From: Thioclava dalianensis
GTDB taxonomy: Bacteria; Pseudomonadota; Alphaproteobacteria; Rhodobacterales; Rhodobacteraceae
Direction: 5' to 3'
Assembly (NCBI RefSeq): GCF_000715505.1
Contig: NZ_JHEH01000022.1
Span: forward strand, 1-55,028
DNA length: 55,028 nt
A program made the translations under genes and the position numbers. Of this stretch, positions 9,384 through 18,925 are shown piece after piece (the first letter of the stretch is position 1; each line of letters opens with the position of its first letter). Below the pieces are notes generated by a model. That model saw only the letters and a list, made by a program, of their open reading frames with translations, did not search any database and was not told where the DNA came from.

Positions 9384-9799
9384 CAAACGAGGCCGGTCCG
9401 CTACCGCTTGCCTGGGTCGGGCGCCGGACGCTTCATTTCAACGGGTCGAAAGCAGTTCACCGCATGATCCGAAATCCTTGGGGCGGTCTGGACGGGACCT
9501 GCACCGCCGCCACCTCGTCACGTCTCCGCAGCAGCCGATCTTGGCATGAGCAACCGCCGTCTTGTTCGGTGCCGCGGAGTTGCGCGGCATTCCAACACCG
9601 CGCAGTGGCTCCCGGTTTGGCGCCCGTCCGCTCGACCTGACGCACGGGGGCTTCGGCGGCTCCTTTCCCAGAAAACCCCCGTCTCGTACCGATCCGAGTT
9701 TCTGAGCGCCGTGCAATCCCGCCTGCCCTCGGTCTTGCCCCTTTTCCCCACCCGCGGAGGCGGGTATTGCTGGCGGCCCGACTGCATCAGGAGAGAGCC
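9384..9799. other. intergenic region upstream of tex
   Basis: About 416 bp with several short overlapping frames on both strands, none with convincing composition or a start site. The tex promoter must lie here. The stretch 9740-9770 (CCCGCGGAGGCGGG) is a short perfect-arm hairpin that would fall in the tex leader. No other structure was seen. Confidence 0.45.
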
Positions 9800-12160
9800 T
9801 TGGCCCAGAGTGATTCCGCCCCCGTCCAAGCCCGCATCGCGCAGACCATCGCCACGGATATCGCGGCGCGCCCGGCGCAGGTGACCGCGGCGATCGGCCT
9901 TCTTGATGGGGGCGCGACTGTGCCCTTCGTTGCGCGCTATCGCAAAGAGGTCACCGGCGGGCTTGATGACACGCAGCTGCGGCTGCTCTCGGATCGGCTG
10001 GGCTATCTGCGCGAGATGGAGGCGCGGCGCGAGACGATCCTCAACTCGATCCGCGAACAGGGCAAGCTGACCGACGATCTGGCCCGCGCGATCGGACGGG
10101 CCGAAAGCAAAGCCGCGCTTGAAGATATCTACCTGCCCTTCAAGCCCAAGCGCCGCACCAAGGCGATGATCGCGCGCGAAAACGGGCTCGAGCCGCTCTG
10201 CCGCGCGATTCAGGACGACCGGAGCGCCGTGCCCGAGGTCCTGGCGGCGGGCTACATCACCGAGGCCGTGCCCACGGCGAAGGACGCCCTGCAGGGCGCG
10301 CGTGACATCCTGACCGAGGAGCTGTCGGAAAATGCCGATCTGCTCGGTGCCCTGCGCGACTTCATGCGCGCCGAGGCCATCATCACCGCGCGCGTCGTTC
10401 CCGGCAAAGAAGAGGCGGGCGCGAAGTTCTCGGATTACTTCGACCACCGCGAGAAATGGGCCGACATTCCCGGTCACCGTGCGCTCGCCATTTTGCGCGC
10501 GGCGAAGGAAGAGATCGTCACGATGGAGATCGCGCCCGACCCGGAGACCGGCGAAGACCGCGCGATCAGCAAAATCTCAGCGACCCTCGACACCCAAGCC
10601 GGGCGTCCCGGCGATCTGTGGCTGCGCGATGTGGCACGCTGGGCGTGGCGCGTGAAATTCTCGGTCTCGCTTTACATCGACCTGCTGGGCGAGCTGCGCC
10701 AGCGCGCCCATGAGGAGGCGATCAAGGTCTTCGCGCGCAACCTGCATGACTTGCTGCTGGCAGCCCCCGCCGGGCCGCGCGCGACGCTGGGTCTTGATCC
10801 CGGCATCCGCACCGGGGTGAAGGCTGCGGTGGTCGATGCGACCGGCAAGCTCTTGGAGACCGCGACGCTCTATCCGTTCAAGCCGAAGATGGACCTGCGC
10901 GGGGCCGAGGCCAAGATCATCGAGATGGTCAAGCGCCACGGGGTCGAGCTGATCGCCATCGGCAATGGCACCGCCAGCCGCGAGACCGAACGGCTGGTCG
11001 TCGATACGCTCAAACTGCTGCCGCCGGGGGTGAAAGCGCCGACGCATGTGGTCGTCTCGGAAGCCGGTGCTTCGGTCTATTCGGCCTCGGAACTGGCTGC
11101 GCGCGAATTCCCCGATCTCGATGTCAGCTTGCGCGGCGCGGTCTCGATCGCGCGGCGACTGCAGGATCCGCTGGCGGAGTTGGTGAAGATCGAACCCCAA
11201 AGCATCGGCGTCGGGCAGTATCAGCATGACGTTGATCAGCGCCGCCTGTCGCAGGCGCTTGAGGCAGTCGTCGAGGATGCGGTGAACGCCGTGGGGGTCG
11301 ATCTGAACATGGCCTCTGCGCCGCTTCTGGCGCAGGTGGCGGGGCTCGGTCCCGCGCTGGCGCAGGCCATCGTCGCGCATCGGGACGCGCATGGGGCCTT
11401 CCCCTCGCGGCGCGCTCTGATGAAGGTGGGCGGGCTTGGCCCCAAAGCCTTCGAGCAATGCGCGGGCTTTTTGCGCATCCGTGACGGCGACGAGCCGCTC
11501 GATGCCTCCTCTGTCCACCCCGAAGCCTATGCGGTCGCCCGCAAGATCGTGCAAAGCTGCGGCCGCGATATCCGCGAGATCATGGGCCAGCCGACCGCGC
11601 TGAAAGGCCTGAGCGCGGAGCAGTTCGTGACCGGCGATTTCGGCCTGCCAACGATCCGCGATATCTTTGCCGAGCTGGAAAAGCCCGGTCGCGACCCGCG
11701 CCCCACCTTTAAGACCGCGCAATTCACCGACGGGGTCGAGGATATCAAGGACCTCAAGCCGGGGATGAGCCTTGAGGGAACCGTGACCAATGTCGCGGCT
11801 TTCGGCGCGTTCGTGGATATCGGAGTGCATCAGGACGGGCTGGTGCATGTCAGCCAGCTCGCCGATCGCTTCGTGAAGGATCCGCACGAGGTGGTGAAAG
11901 CGGGCGATGTCGTGCGCGTGCGCGTGACCGAGGTCGACATCCCGCGCAAACGGATCGGCCTGTCGATGCGCAAGCAATCCGAGGGTGGCACGAATGCGCA
12001 AGGGAAAGGCCCCACGCTGCAAGGTCACGACCGAGGCAAGCCCAATCCGCAAGCCCCCCGTGGCAAAGGCCCCGGCAAAGGGCAAGACAAGGCGACCGCG
12101 AAAGACAGCGGCAACGGCGCGTTGGGCGCCGCGCTGCGCGACGCGATGAACCGGCGGTAG
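9800..12160 (+). CDS. tex: Tex-family RNA-binding transcriptional accessory protein
   Basis: A 786-residue protein with the full Tex layout: an N-terminal helical domain with [20 protein letters not shown], a YqgF-like RNase H fold around residue 328 ([12 protein letters not shown]), helix-hairpin-helix repeats around 500-560 ([19 protein letters not shown]), and an S1 RNA-binding domain at about 653-725 ([16 protein letters not shown]). The last 50 residues are a Gly/Lys/Gln-rich disordered tail. Tex associates with transcription complexes and RNA. The start is a TTG at 9800 preceded by CAGGAGAG; no ATG fits. An IS5-family remnant begins immediately after the TAG stop. Confidence 0.95.
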   Translation: MAQSDSAPVQARIAQTIATDIAARPAQVTAAIGLLDGGATVPFVARYRKEVTGGLDDTQLRLLSDRLGYLREMEARRETILNSIREQGKLTDDLARAIGRAESKAALEDIYLPFKPKRRTKAMIARENGLEPLCRAIQDDRSAVPEVLAAGYITEAVPTAKDALQGARDILTEELSENADLLGALRDFMRAEAIITARVVPGKEEAGAKFSDYFDHREKWADIPGHRALAILRAAKEEIVTMEIAPDPETGEDRAISKISATLDTQAGRPGDLWLRDVARWAWRVKFSVSLYIDLLGELRQRAHEEAIKVFARNLHDLLLAAPAGPRATLGLDPGIRTGVKAAVVDATGKLLETATLYPFKPKMDLRGAEAKIIEMVKRHGVELIAIGNGTASRETERLVVDTLKLLPPGVKAPTHVVVSEAGASVYSASELAAREFPDLDVSLRGAVSIARRLQDPLAELVKIEPQSIGVGQYQHDVDQRRLSQALEAVVEDAVNAVGVDLNMASAPLLAQVAGLGPALAQAIVAHRDAHGAFPSRRALMKVGGLGPKAFEQCAGFLRIRDGDEPLDASSVHPEAYAVARKIVQSCGRDIREIMGQPTALKGLSAEQFVTGDFGLPTIRDIFAELEKPGRDPRPTFKTAQFTDGVEDIKDLKPGMSLEGTVTNVAAFGAFVDIGVHQDGLVHVSQLADRFVKDPHEVVKAGDVVRVRVTEVDIPRKRIGLSMRKQSEGGTNAQGKGPTLQGHDRGKPNPQAPRGKGPGKGQDKATAKDSGNGALGAALRDAMNRR

Positions 12161-12577
12161 GGTCAGCTCAGGACCCATTGATTTCTGTTGCGTCGCGTGA
12201 GTCACGGCTCCGAAAATGGAGCGGTGACGTGAGCGATCTCTACTGGCTGACCGACGCGCAGATGGCGCGTCTGGAGCCCTATTTCCCGACGTCCGACGGT
12301 AAGCCGCGCGTAGATGACCGCCCTGTTCTGAGCGGGATTACCTTCATCAATCGCTATGAGTTGCGGTGGCGAGATGCACCTGCGGATAAGGTCCGCCCAA
12401 GCCCCTGTACACTCGCTGGACGCGATGGAGCGAATATGGCGTATTTGGACGTATCATGTTTGGCTTGGCCGCCGAGCAGGGTGAGAAGAAGACGGCCATG
12501 ATCGACGCGACCTATCTGAAGGCACGTCGAACGGCGACCAGCATGGCCGCCAAAAAAGGGGGGCGTGGTCGTCTGAT

Positions 12578-12620
12578 CCATTGCCCGGCAGGGCATTGCG
12601 CAGCAATGGGCCGAGAGGGG
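12578..12620 (-). repeat. mini hairpin element, copy A (in IS5 transposase)
   Basis: A 43-bp segment absent from the expected IS5-family coding sequence, where KKGGRGRLI should run into the next codons (GRTKGG in relatives, as I remember them). On the plus strand it reads TGCCCGGCAGG, then the hairpin CATTGC-GCA-GCAATG, then CCGAGAGGGG. The net insertion is 41 bp (12579-12619) and shifts the frame. It is homologous to copies B, C and D. Confidence 0.85.
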
Positions 12621-12906
12621 GGCGAGCCAAAGGCGGCGTGAAAACGAAGCTGTAGGCCATCTGCGACAGCCAAGGGCGCCCACTCAGCTTCTTCGTCACC
12701 GCCGGTCAGGTCAGCGACGACATCGGAGCACGGGTATTGTTGGGTGGCTTGCCAAAGGACGGCTGGCTGCTGAGCGACCGCGGCTCCGACGCGGACTGGA
12801 TCCGGGAAGCGTTGAAAGACAAGGGGATACGCGCCTGCATCCCGGGCCGAAAGCAGCGACAAACAACTGTCAAATACGATAAGCATCGCTACAAACGCCG
12901 CAACCG

Positions 12907-12949
12907 CCCCTCTCGGCACCTCGCGTGCCGTGATGCCTGCCGGGCAGCG
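12907..12949 (+). repeat. mini hairpin element, copy C (in IS5 transposase)
   Basis: A second insert in the same IS5 copy, opposite in orientation to copy A. It begins CCCCTCTCGG (the complement of the CCGAGAGGGG end), carries the hairpin CGGCAC-CTCGC-GTGCCG, and ends with CCTGCCGGGCAGCG. The hairpin sequence differs from that in copies A and B but is still fully self-complementary. Net insertion is about 43 bp, between the codons for KRRNR and EI(I/M)FGRLKDW. Confidence 0.8.
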
Positions 12950-13225
12950 ATGCGAGATCATCTTCGGTAGGCTGAAGGACTGGCGACGCGTCGCGACCCG
13001 AGACGACAGGTGCCCCAAGGTCTTCCTCTCCGCAATCGCGCTCGCAGCTACCGTCATCTATTGGCTATGAGCCTAGCTGCGGATGTGGCCCGGATTCGAT
13101 GTCATCCCGATATCCACCCCTTATAAGCGTGATCGAGCGCAATGATTTCAAATGTCGCCGGTTTGACCCTATCCACTCCGTCCCGCGCGCGATGTCGCGC
13201 GGGCCAATATCGCAAGAGGCCTCAA

Positions 13226-15391
13226 TCAGCGGTACGGGATCAAAGACTCGCACAGGGGCGAGTTCGATCTGAAGTTGATTTCTGTCTGCGCCGAAGGCTG
13301 CAGCCATCGGGCCGAAAAGACCTTCTCGGGCAAGGGCCGGTCGAAAAAGAAGCCCTGCCCCGCGCCGCATCCTAAGCCCTGTAAGATATCGGCCTGCCTC
13401 TCATTTTCGATCCCTTCTGCGACCACCTTGCACCCCAGCCCCTTGGCCAAGGCGATGGTGGCCTCTACGATCTTCAACGTCTTGCTGTCCGTCGAGAGGT
13501 CGGCAACGAAGAAATTATCGATCTTAATCTTGTCGACCGAAAACTGCATCAAAAGGGCGAGCGAGGAATAGCCCGTGCCAAAGTCGTCGACGACCAGCTT
13601 CACGCCCATCTCCTGTAGCTGTGAGACCACCTGTTGCGCCGCCTCCGGTGCCTTCAACATGACGTTTTCCGTCAGTTCGATTTCGATCTGATCCGGGCGG
13701 ACGCCGTGGTATTCGCACATGTCGATGATATCTCGGACGATCGAGCCGTCTTCGAGTTGTTCCGCTGCCACATTGATGGAAACCGGACACGGAACGGTAT
13801 AGCCCCCCTCTTCCCATGCCTTGATCGCTCTGCAAGCTGCCCCCACAACCCACCGGCCCAGAGCACGAAGCATGCGGTATTCCTGCGCGATCGAAACGAC
13901 GTCCGCCGGGGACACCTTGCCAAGTTCGGCATCAGTCCATCGCAGCAGCGCCTCAACGCCAACCAAGCGACCGGAGTTAAGATCGACGAAAGGTTGGAAA
14001 GCCAGTCGAAGGCTACCCTCATCTAGGGCCAGTGCCAGACGCTCGGACATCCTTTGCCGCGCCTTGATGCGCTTCTTCATATCCGCGTCATAGGCCGAAA
14101 AGCCGATTTTGCGTATTTTGGCATCATACATTGCGATATCGGCGGCCTGCAGCAAGTCCCGCGTGGAGGTGCAATCTTCTGGGTAGCGCGCCATCCCGAT
14201 GCTGGCCTCGATCCGATGGCGATGACCGTCTATCACGATGGGACGGCTTAGCGTGGTCAGCATACTCCTGATGTGAATGGCGACCGCATCTGGATCGACT
14301 GCATCATGGAGCACGACGAATTCATCCCCTCCAAGCCGGGCAATAAGACGCGCGTCCGGCATGGCCGCCCTAAGACGGTGGGACGTCACTTTGAGTACCT
14401 CGTCACCGGTGGCATGCCCGAAAGTATCGTTGATCTGTTTGAACCGGTCGAGGTCGAGATAATACAGGTGCAGCCGGTTGTTGGGCTCCAAAAGGGCTTT
14501 CGCCAAGTAGTTCTGCAAATGTGCGCGGTTGGCCAACTCGGTCAGCGGGTCAAAAAGGGCCAGATGGCGCATCTTTTCTTCGTTGTCTCGACGTTGCGTA
14601 ATGTCCTGCACGAATGCGAGAAAGATCGGCGGGTTTTCATTGCGCGCGTAGTGAAGCGCAATATCGCACGGATATCGGCTGCCATCCTTGCGTTGGTGCA
14701 CGGTTTGAAACGACAGCATATCCTCCGTGCCGTCAATCAAGGGTGCGACCATCTTCCGGAAGGTCGGTTCATCAAATTCGGGTTTGATATCCACCGGGGT
14801 CAGGCACGATAACTCGTCAGCTTCATAACCAAGGTTGTCGCGTGCTCCACGGTTCACCAACATGAAATGCAGGCTCTGCGCATCAAAGACAAACACCTCA
14901 TTGGCCGAATGTTCCACCACGCGCCCCATACGAGACAAAGCACGCTCTCCGCGTTTTTGGTCGGAGACGTCGTGACGAATTGAGACGAAGCGTTCGATTT
15001 TCCCGTCAAGGCCGCGCAACGGTAGGATGACACTATCGACCCAATAGATGGATCCGTCTTTTGCACGATTGCAAATCTCACCGTGCCAGGCCTTGCCGCT
15101 CCGGATGGTTTTCCAAAACCTCTTCCAGAAATCTGAGTCGTGGGTGCCAGAACTTACAATGTTATGAAAAGAGCCGATCAGCTCCTCCTTGGAATAGCCG
15201 CTCAGCGCGCAGAAGGCAGGGTTGATATGTGTGATCCGGCCCCTCGCATCCGTCTCGCTGTAGATCATGTGCTCTTGGATCGCCGCAAGCACCGGGTCCC
15301 AACGGGTGCCTCTGGCATCTTTCGGAAAGGCCTCCACCAGAACACGCAGATTATCCGTGTCTGAACCTACCGCTTGAAATTTATGTGCCAT
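13226..15391 (-). CDS. PAS-PAS-GGDEF-EAL cyclic-di-GMP turnover protein
   Basis: A 721-residue cytoplasmic sensor with two PAS domains (about 30-125, with DARGRITHINPAFCALSGYS, and about 145-265), a GGDEF diguanylate cyclase domain (about 275-430, intact RLGGDEF and FKQINDTFGH), and an EAL phosphodiesterase domain (about 450-705, with GVEALLRW, DDFGTGYSS and KIDNFFV). Both active sites look complete, so it could make or break c-di-GMP. There are no membrane helices; the signal is presumably sensed by the PAS domains. The start at 15391 (MAHKFQAVG) has AGGCAGGG upstream and is preferred over an upstream frame extension to 15460. Confidence 0.93.
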   Translation of the reverse strand: MAHKFQAVGSDTDNLRVLVEAFPKDARGTRWDPVLAAIQEHMIYSETDARGRITHINPAFCALSGYSKEELIGSFHNIVSSGTHDSDFWKRFWKTIRSGKAWHGEICNRAKDGSIYWVDSVILPLRGLDGKIERFVSIRHDVSDQKRGERALSRMGRVVEHSANEVFVFDAQSLHFMLVNRGARDNLGYEADELSCLTPVDIKPEFDEPTFRKMVAPLIDGTEDMLSFQTVHQRKDGSRYPCDIALHYARNENPPIFLAFVQDITQRRDNEEKMRHLALFDPLTELANRAHLQNYLAKALLEPNNRLHLYYLDLDRFKQINDTFGHATGDEVLKVTSHRLRAAMPDARLIARLGGDEFVVLHDAVDPDAVAIHIRSMLTTLSRPIVIDGHRHRIEASIGMARYPEDCTSTRDLLQAADIAMYDAKIRKIGFSAYDADMKKRIKARQRMSERLALALDEGSLRLAFQPFVDLNSGRLVGVEALLRWTDAELGKVSPADVVSIAQEYRMLRALGRWVVGAACRAIKAWEEGGYTVPCPVSINVAAEQLEDGSIVRDIIDMCEYHGVRPDQIEIELTENVMLKAPEAAQQVVSQLQEMGVKLVVDDFGTGYSSLALLMQFSVDKIKIDNFFVADLSTDSKTLKIVEATIALAKGLGCKVVAEGIENERQADILQGLGCGAGQGFFFDRPLPEKVFSARWLQPSAQTEINFRSNSPLCESLIPYR

Positions 15392-15588
15392 GATCGCCCT
15401 GCCCTGCCTCTGCGTTGGAACAAAGTGGCGTAAGAGGGTAAACAATCTGATAAATCCCAAGGCAGAAATGAGCTTCCAGACAGCGAAATGGAGTCACTCT
15501 CGATCCGCGAGTGTCCCCAGCGGTCGACCTTCCGATCGAGCCGTCAGGTCGTGGGATCAATCGCCGCGCAAAGGTTCGTCTCCCGTCC

Positions 15589-15699
15589 TCAGCGTCGATC
15601 ACTTCGAGGTCGCGAAAGGCGGTAGAGGTCCGGGGAGCAGGTCATCAGACGCCAGATCAGGTACAGACCGATCGCTATGAATATGGTGGACATCGCCAT
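15589..15699 (-). CDS. possible 36-residue single-span membrane protein
   Basis: A short frame MAMSTIFIAIGLYLIWRL followed by a basic tail (LSRPRSDRR). The first half would form one membrane helix with a cytoplasmic positive tail. It begins two bases after the stop of another tiny membrane-protein frame, and no strong ribosome site is visible. The paired arrangement raises the chance that it is real, but the call is weak. Confidence 0.3.
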   Translation of the reverse strand: MAMSTIFIAIGLYLIWRLMTCSPDLYRLSRPRSDRR

Positions 15700-15701
15700 G
15701 T

Positions 15702-15806
15702 TTATTCCAAGCGAACCTGCGCGCGCGAAAAAACACCATAGACGGTAAACGCCGCCAGGGCGAACCAGCACATAGCAGCCATATATCCCAAGATTCTGTT
15801 CGCCAT
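15702..15806 (-). CDS. possible 34-residue single-span membrane protein
   Basis: The frame MANRILGYMAAMCWFALAAF continues to VFSRAQVRLE and would make a single membrane helix. The ribosome site is weak (CTGGA). It is followed after 2 bp by a second one-helix frame. No family is recognised. These lie alone between the GGDEF-EAL gene and the CPBP protease gene. Confidence 0.3.
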   Translation of the reverse strand: MANRILGYMAAMCWFALAAFTVYGVFSRAQVRLE

Positions 15807-16056
15807 ATCGGTCAATCCAGGAGCGCCAAGAGACTCGAACGATACCGCCAGGAGGTGGCCAAGCCAATCCGGGGAACAGTGAGCTCGACGGCACCGGGCT
15901 TGCCGCAAACCGGATAGGGTGGTGGCGCGAAACGGATAGCGAGAGGCTGGGGTTCCGCATATTCTTAGATGCGTCTATTGTGCTGACACGGCGAATTTTT
16001 TTCCAGTCAGATCCGTGCAGTGCGGACATGGTCGCAGAGCCGTGTGAGGTAACAAG

Positions 16057-16845
16057 ATGCCGCAGAACGTTGCCAATCTGAGAGAGGTTTCCAACCGCGA
16101 CGGGCTCTTCTTTTTCGAGCGCTCGGATTGCGATTTACCGTTTTACCGCGGAGTGCCAATCTTTCTCGGCACAGGACGTTGGTTGATTGTTCTCGCGTCT
16201 GTTGCGCTGGCTTTCACGGCTCTCATTCAGGCGCAACAGATGTTCAACACGGGCGTGGCGACCTTCATTCCCTCGTTGCTTTTCGTGCTGATCCCACTTG
16301 TGACATTGGGACTGGTCGGAGGTTGGCAGGCACCCTCTGCGCTCTTTCGTCCACTGCGCCGCCGCGATTTCCTGCTCATCATCGGGTTTCTCGTGCTGAA
16401 CTGGATCGTGACGATCATCGTGGGCCTGCTGATCGTCGGTATGTTTCAAGGCTTGGCAAACCCGGCCGTTGAGCGTGTGGCCGGTGCCTCAGGAGCGGAT
16501 CGCGCGATTTATTTCGGCGCGACGGCGATCCAATTGCTGGGCGAGGAAATTCTTACGATCCTGCCGTTCCTCGCCTTTTTGACGCTGCTCAATGGAGCGT
16601 TGGCAAGAAAGACCGCGCTCGCTCTTGCGGCGCTCGGGGCGGCCGTCATTTTCGCGCTCGTCCACCTACCGACCTACCAGTGGAACGTGCCACAAGCCTT
16701 GGTCGGACTGGTCCCGATCCGCCTCGTCCTCTTGCTGCCTTTCATCATTACACGAAACATCTGGGTCTCTACCGGCGTCCATATCCTGAACGACTGGGCG
16801 ATTTTCACCATGACAATGATCGGCGGTCCGGATGCGGCGGGCTGA
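16057..16845 (+). CDS. CPBP-family intramembrane metalloprotease
   Basis: A 262-residue protein with about seven membrane helices. The three CPBP (CAAX protease/bacteriocin-processing) motifs are visible: the glutamate pair in LLGEEILTILPFL, the zinc-type His in FALVHLPTY, and the C-terminal HILNDW. The Arg usual a few residues after the EE pair is not seen. Family members cleave within membranes or confer bacteriocin resistance. GAGGT lies 8 bp before the start. It is the first of six plus-strand genes that mostly encode envelope proteins. Confidence 0.85.
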   Translation: MPQNVANLREVSNRDGLFFFERSDCDLPFYRGVPIFLGTGRWLIVLASVALAFTALIQAQQMFNTGVATFIPSLLFVLIPLVTLGLVGGWQAPSALFRPLRRRDFLLIIGFLVLNWIVTIIVGLLIVGMFQGLANPAVERVAGASGADRAIYFGATAIQLLGEEILTILPFLAFLTLLNGALARKTALALAALGAAVIFALVHLPTYQWNVPQALVGLVPIRLVLLLPFIITRNIWVSTGVHILNDWAIFTMTMIGGPDAAG

Positions 16846-16872
16846 CAGGTCGAACCTTGAGAGGAGTGCATA

Positions 16873-17481
16873 ATGACCCTCGGAAACCTCACTCTGATCG
16901 CTCTTCTGGCGATGTCTCCCGCAGCAGTGCTGGCGCAGGACGGTCCCACGTTCGACTGCACCAAGGCTGAAAGTTCAGCGGAAAAGCTGATCTGCGACGA
17001 CCCCGAACTCGCAGCGCTCGATCGTCGGCTCGCGGAACGCTTCGCGGCGGCGGTGAAAGTGGCGGAAGGTCTCGATACCGGAGCCGAGAAAACCACCAAG
17101 ACGCTTCGCGCGATGCAGAGAGGCTGGATTTCGGGGCGTGACGAGTGCTGGAAAGAGCCCGATCTGCGCGCCTGTGTCGAGACCGCGTATCTGCGGCGTG
17201 AGGCAGAACTCGTAGCCGAATTCACTCTCGAGGCGCCGAAGTCGACGGTCGAGCTGATCTGTGGCGACGGCGCGCGTGCCCTGACCGTGGACGAATTCGC
17301 AACCGAGCTTCCCGGAATTCGGGTCGAAGAAGGCGACCACGTCGAGATCGGCGCGCAGCTTTCTGCGGATACACCCGGAACCTATTACCTGCGCGGAGCG
17401 GGCGGGATCGTTCTCGACGATGGGACCCCGCGTATTCAAGATGCCTATGGAAAAGAGACTGACTGCCGGATCTCTGGCTGA
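16873..17481 (+). CDS. secreted LprI/DUF1311-type protein, possible lysozyme inhibitor
   Basis: A 202-residue exported protein: a signal peptide (residues 1-22, ending VLAQD), then the LprI-like four-Cys helical domain (FDCTKAESSAEKLICDDPEL, GWISGRDECWKEPDLRACVE). After residue 115 there is a beta-rich part with two cysteines (VELICGDG and ETDCRI) that resembles MliC-type lysozyme inhibitor folds; that second match is weaker. LprI of mycobacteria inhibits lysozyme. GAGGAG is at good spacing. It lies 27 bp after the CPBP gene, probably in one transcript. Confidence 0.75.
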   Translation: MTLGNLTLIALLAMSPAAVLAQDGPTFDCTKAESSAEKLICDDPELAALDRRLAERFAAAVKVAEGLDTGAEKTTKTLRAMQRGWISGRDECWKEPDLRACVETAYLRREAELVAEFTLEAPKSTVELICGDGARALTVDEFATELPGIRVEEGDHVEIGAQLSADTPGTYYLRGAGGIVLDDGTPRIQDAYGKETDCRISG

Positions 17482-17569
17482 AGGGTTGCGGGCGTCCCGC
17501 TGACTTGAACTGCTGTCGCCTCGATCCGCCGCGGCAGCTCAAAAGCTATCTGACAGGGAGTATGAGACC

Positions 17570-17905
17570 ATGAGATACTACACGATCGCGCTGCCTTTGC
17601 TCGTCTTGTTGTCGGGCTGCATCGAAGGCACGCAGAGCACCACCGCAATAAACAGTTCCGGTGGCACCTCGAGCGGGACGATCATCCCGCGCAGCGACGG
17701 CGGCTATGCGCTGACCTTCTCGGCGCAAGGCAATGCGTGCTCAGCCGTTTTCGACGACCCGAGGCCACGTGGAAGAGAGCTGTCGCCGGTCACCTGCACC
17801 GGAGACGGAAGTGGTAACGCGACGATGGTCTATTCCGACGACGGCACGCCTGATCGCGTGACCTTTGGCGGTCTCGGGATTGGCAGTGGCACCTTGGTAT
17901 TCTGA
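17570..17905 (+). CDS. small outer-membrane-type lipoprotein
   Basis: A 111-residue lipoprotein. The signal peptide ends in the lipobox LLSGC (Cys at residue 17), followed by a Ser/Thr/Gly-rich linker. Residues about 36-111 form a small beta domain with GGYALTFSAQG, one Cys in each half (NACSAVF and PVTCTGDG), ending in GTLVF. The same pattern recurs at the C-terminus of the next protein, so they share a domain I cannot name. AGGGA precedes the start. Confidence 0.7.
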   Translation: MRYYTIALPLLVLLSGCIEGTQSTTAINSSGGTSSGTIIPRSDGGYALTFSAQGNACSAVFDDPRPRGRELSPVTCTGDGSGNATMVYSDDGTPDRVTFGGLGIGSGTLVF

Positions 17906-17962
17906 TATCAGACCTGGCGGGGTCTCGCCCGCCCGGCCTTGCATGGCAAAAGGGGAACCGAA

Positions 17963-18796
17963 ATGAAACGCTTGTTGCTCTTCATCAGCTTCGCGCTCGC
18001 ATGCACAGGCCTCTTTGGTCTGTCCGCTCGGGCCGATGGCGGCCCGGATTATTGGCAGGTAACAGGGGTCGCCGCCAACGACCATTTGAATATCCGCTCC
18101 GGCCCCGGCACTGCGAACCAAATTGTGGCCATCGCGCCCAATGGTGCCGTCTTTCGCAACCTTGGGTGCCGGGGCGCGGGATCCGCACGCTGGTGTCACG
18201 TCGAGACACCGGACGGGCACAGCTCGGGTTGGGTGTCCGGGCGGTTTCTGCGCGAGACTGGTGCGCCGGGTTCGGGTAGCGGTGGGACGCGGCAGGTCGG
18301 CGTGCCGGAGCTATACGAGCGCAGCAGCGGAGAGATCGAGCTGCGGTTTCCAAGCGGTTGCACCGTGCTTTATAATCCAGCCGGTCGGGTCATCACGGCG
18401 GGCGGCTCGTGTTCCCGCGCGCAACGCAGTCGCGCCGACGATGCCGTTGCGCGTCACATGCGCGAACAAGGCAATCATGCCGATCATTCGGGTGGAAGTG
18501 CTCCGGCTGCAAACGTCAATGTCTCAGGGAATGGCACTATCTATGGCGGAGGCGCGCTGAATGGCCGGATCTTCGGCCACAAAGAAGGTGCCTACGCGGT
18601 GACAATCTCCGGCGACGGCATGACCTGCACCGGGCTCTTCAAACACGCACCGGGCACGGTGCGGAGCGAAACGGCCTCGCTCCATTGCACCGATGGGGCG
18701 CACGGCACCGCAGTCCTCGTTCGTAATCGGAGTGGCAATGGGAACACCCTGACCATGACCCTGACGAATGGAACCGGTGGTTATGTGCTATTCTAA
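17963..18796 (+). CDS. secreted SH3-domain protein with a C-terminal domain shared with the neighbour
   Basis: A 277-residue exported protein. The signal peptide (about 1-24) is followed by a bacterial SH3 domain (LNIRSGPGTANQIV, WCHVETPDGHSSGWVSGRFL), which in other proteins binds peptidoglycan. The middle part is low-complexity (a Gly/Ser linker, then RSRADDAVARHMREQGNH). The last 75 residues (GAYAVTISGDG, CTDGAHGTAV, GGYVLF) match the lipoprotein encoded just upstream. The start is ATG 17963 with AGGGGAACC upstream. Confidence 0.75.
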   Translation: MKRLLLFISFALACTGLFGLSARADGGPDYWQVTGVAANDHLNIRSGPGTANQIVAIAPNGAVFRNLGCRGAGSARWCHVETPDGHSSGWVSGRFLRETGAPGSGSGGTRQVGVPELYERSSGEIELRFPSGCTVLYNPAGRVITAGGSCSRAQRSRADDAVARHMREQGNHADHSGGSAPAANVNVSGNGTIYGGGALNGRIFGHKEGAYAVTISGDGMTCTGLFKHAPGTVRSETASLHCTDGAHGTAVLVRNRSGNGNTLTMTLTNGTGGYVLF

Positions 18797-18925
18797 GCTC
18801 GGCGCAGGCGTCCGGCGGGTTCGAAATCATCTTGTCTGACAAAGCCTTTCCGGCGCCGATCTCAAAAGGTGCCGGGGGACGGGTCTTGAGGGTATGTGGT
18901 TCGGTTTTGAAGAAAGGTCTTATTG

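Larger units (their letters stand above)
12229..13070 (+). mobile_element. IS5-family element with broken transposase
   Basis: A DDE transposase of the IS5 family in pieces. It starts at GTG 12229 (SDLYWLTDAQMARLEPYFP), shifts frame near 12390, resumes with GLAAEQGEKKTAMIDATYLK, and is interrupted by a hairpin insert at 12578-12620. A TAG at about 12651 replaces a His codon; the frame goes on with WLLSDRGSDADWIREAL, is interrupted by a second insert at 12907-12949, and ends in GRLKDWRRVATR and a TGA at 13070. Removing the two inserts brings the flanking frames back into register, leaving the early frameshift and the one stop. The left end (GGTCAGCTCAGGACCC) abuts the tex stop codon; the right end near 13069 is degenerate. 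The element cannot move on its own. Confidence 0.9.

Noticed and set aside
8925-9386. A 153-codon minus-strand frame opposite the hypothetical gene
   Set aside because: Codon composition is weaker than on the plus strand, and there is no ribosome site or family match.
10577-12205. A 542-codon open frame antisense to tex
   Set aside because: It mirrors the tex coding sequence, has shadow-type composition rich in Arg, His and Gln, and shows no family features; tex itself has complete domains.
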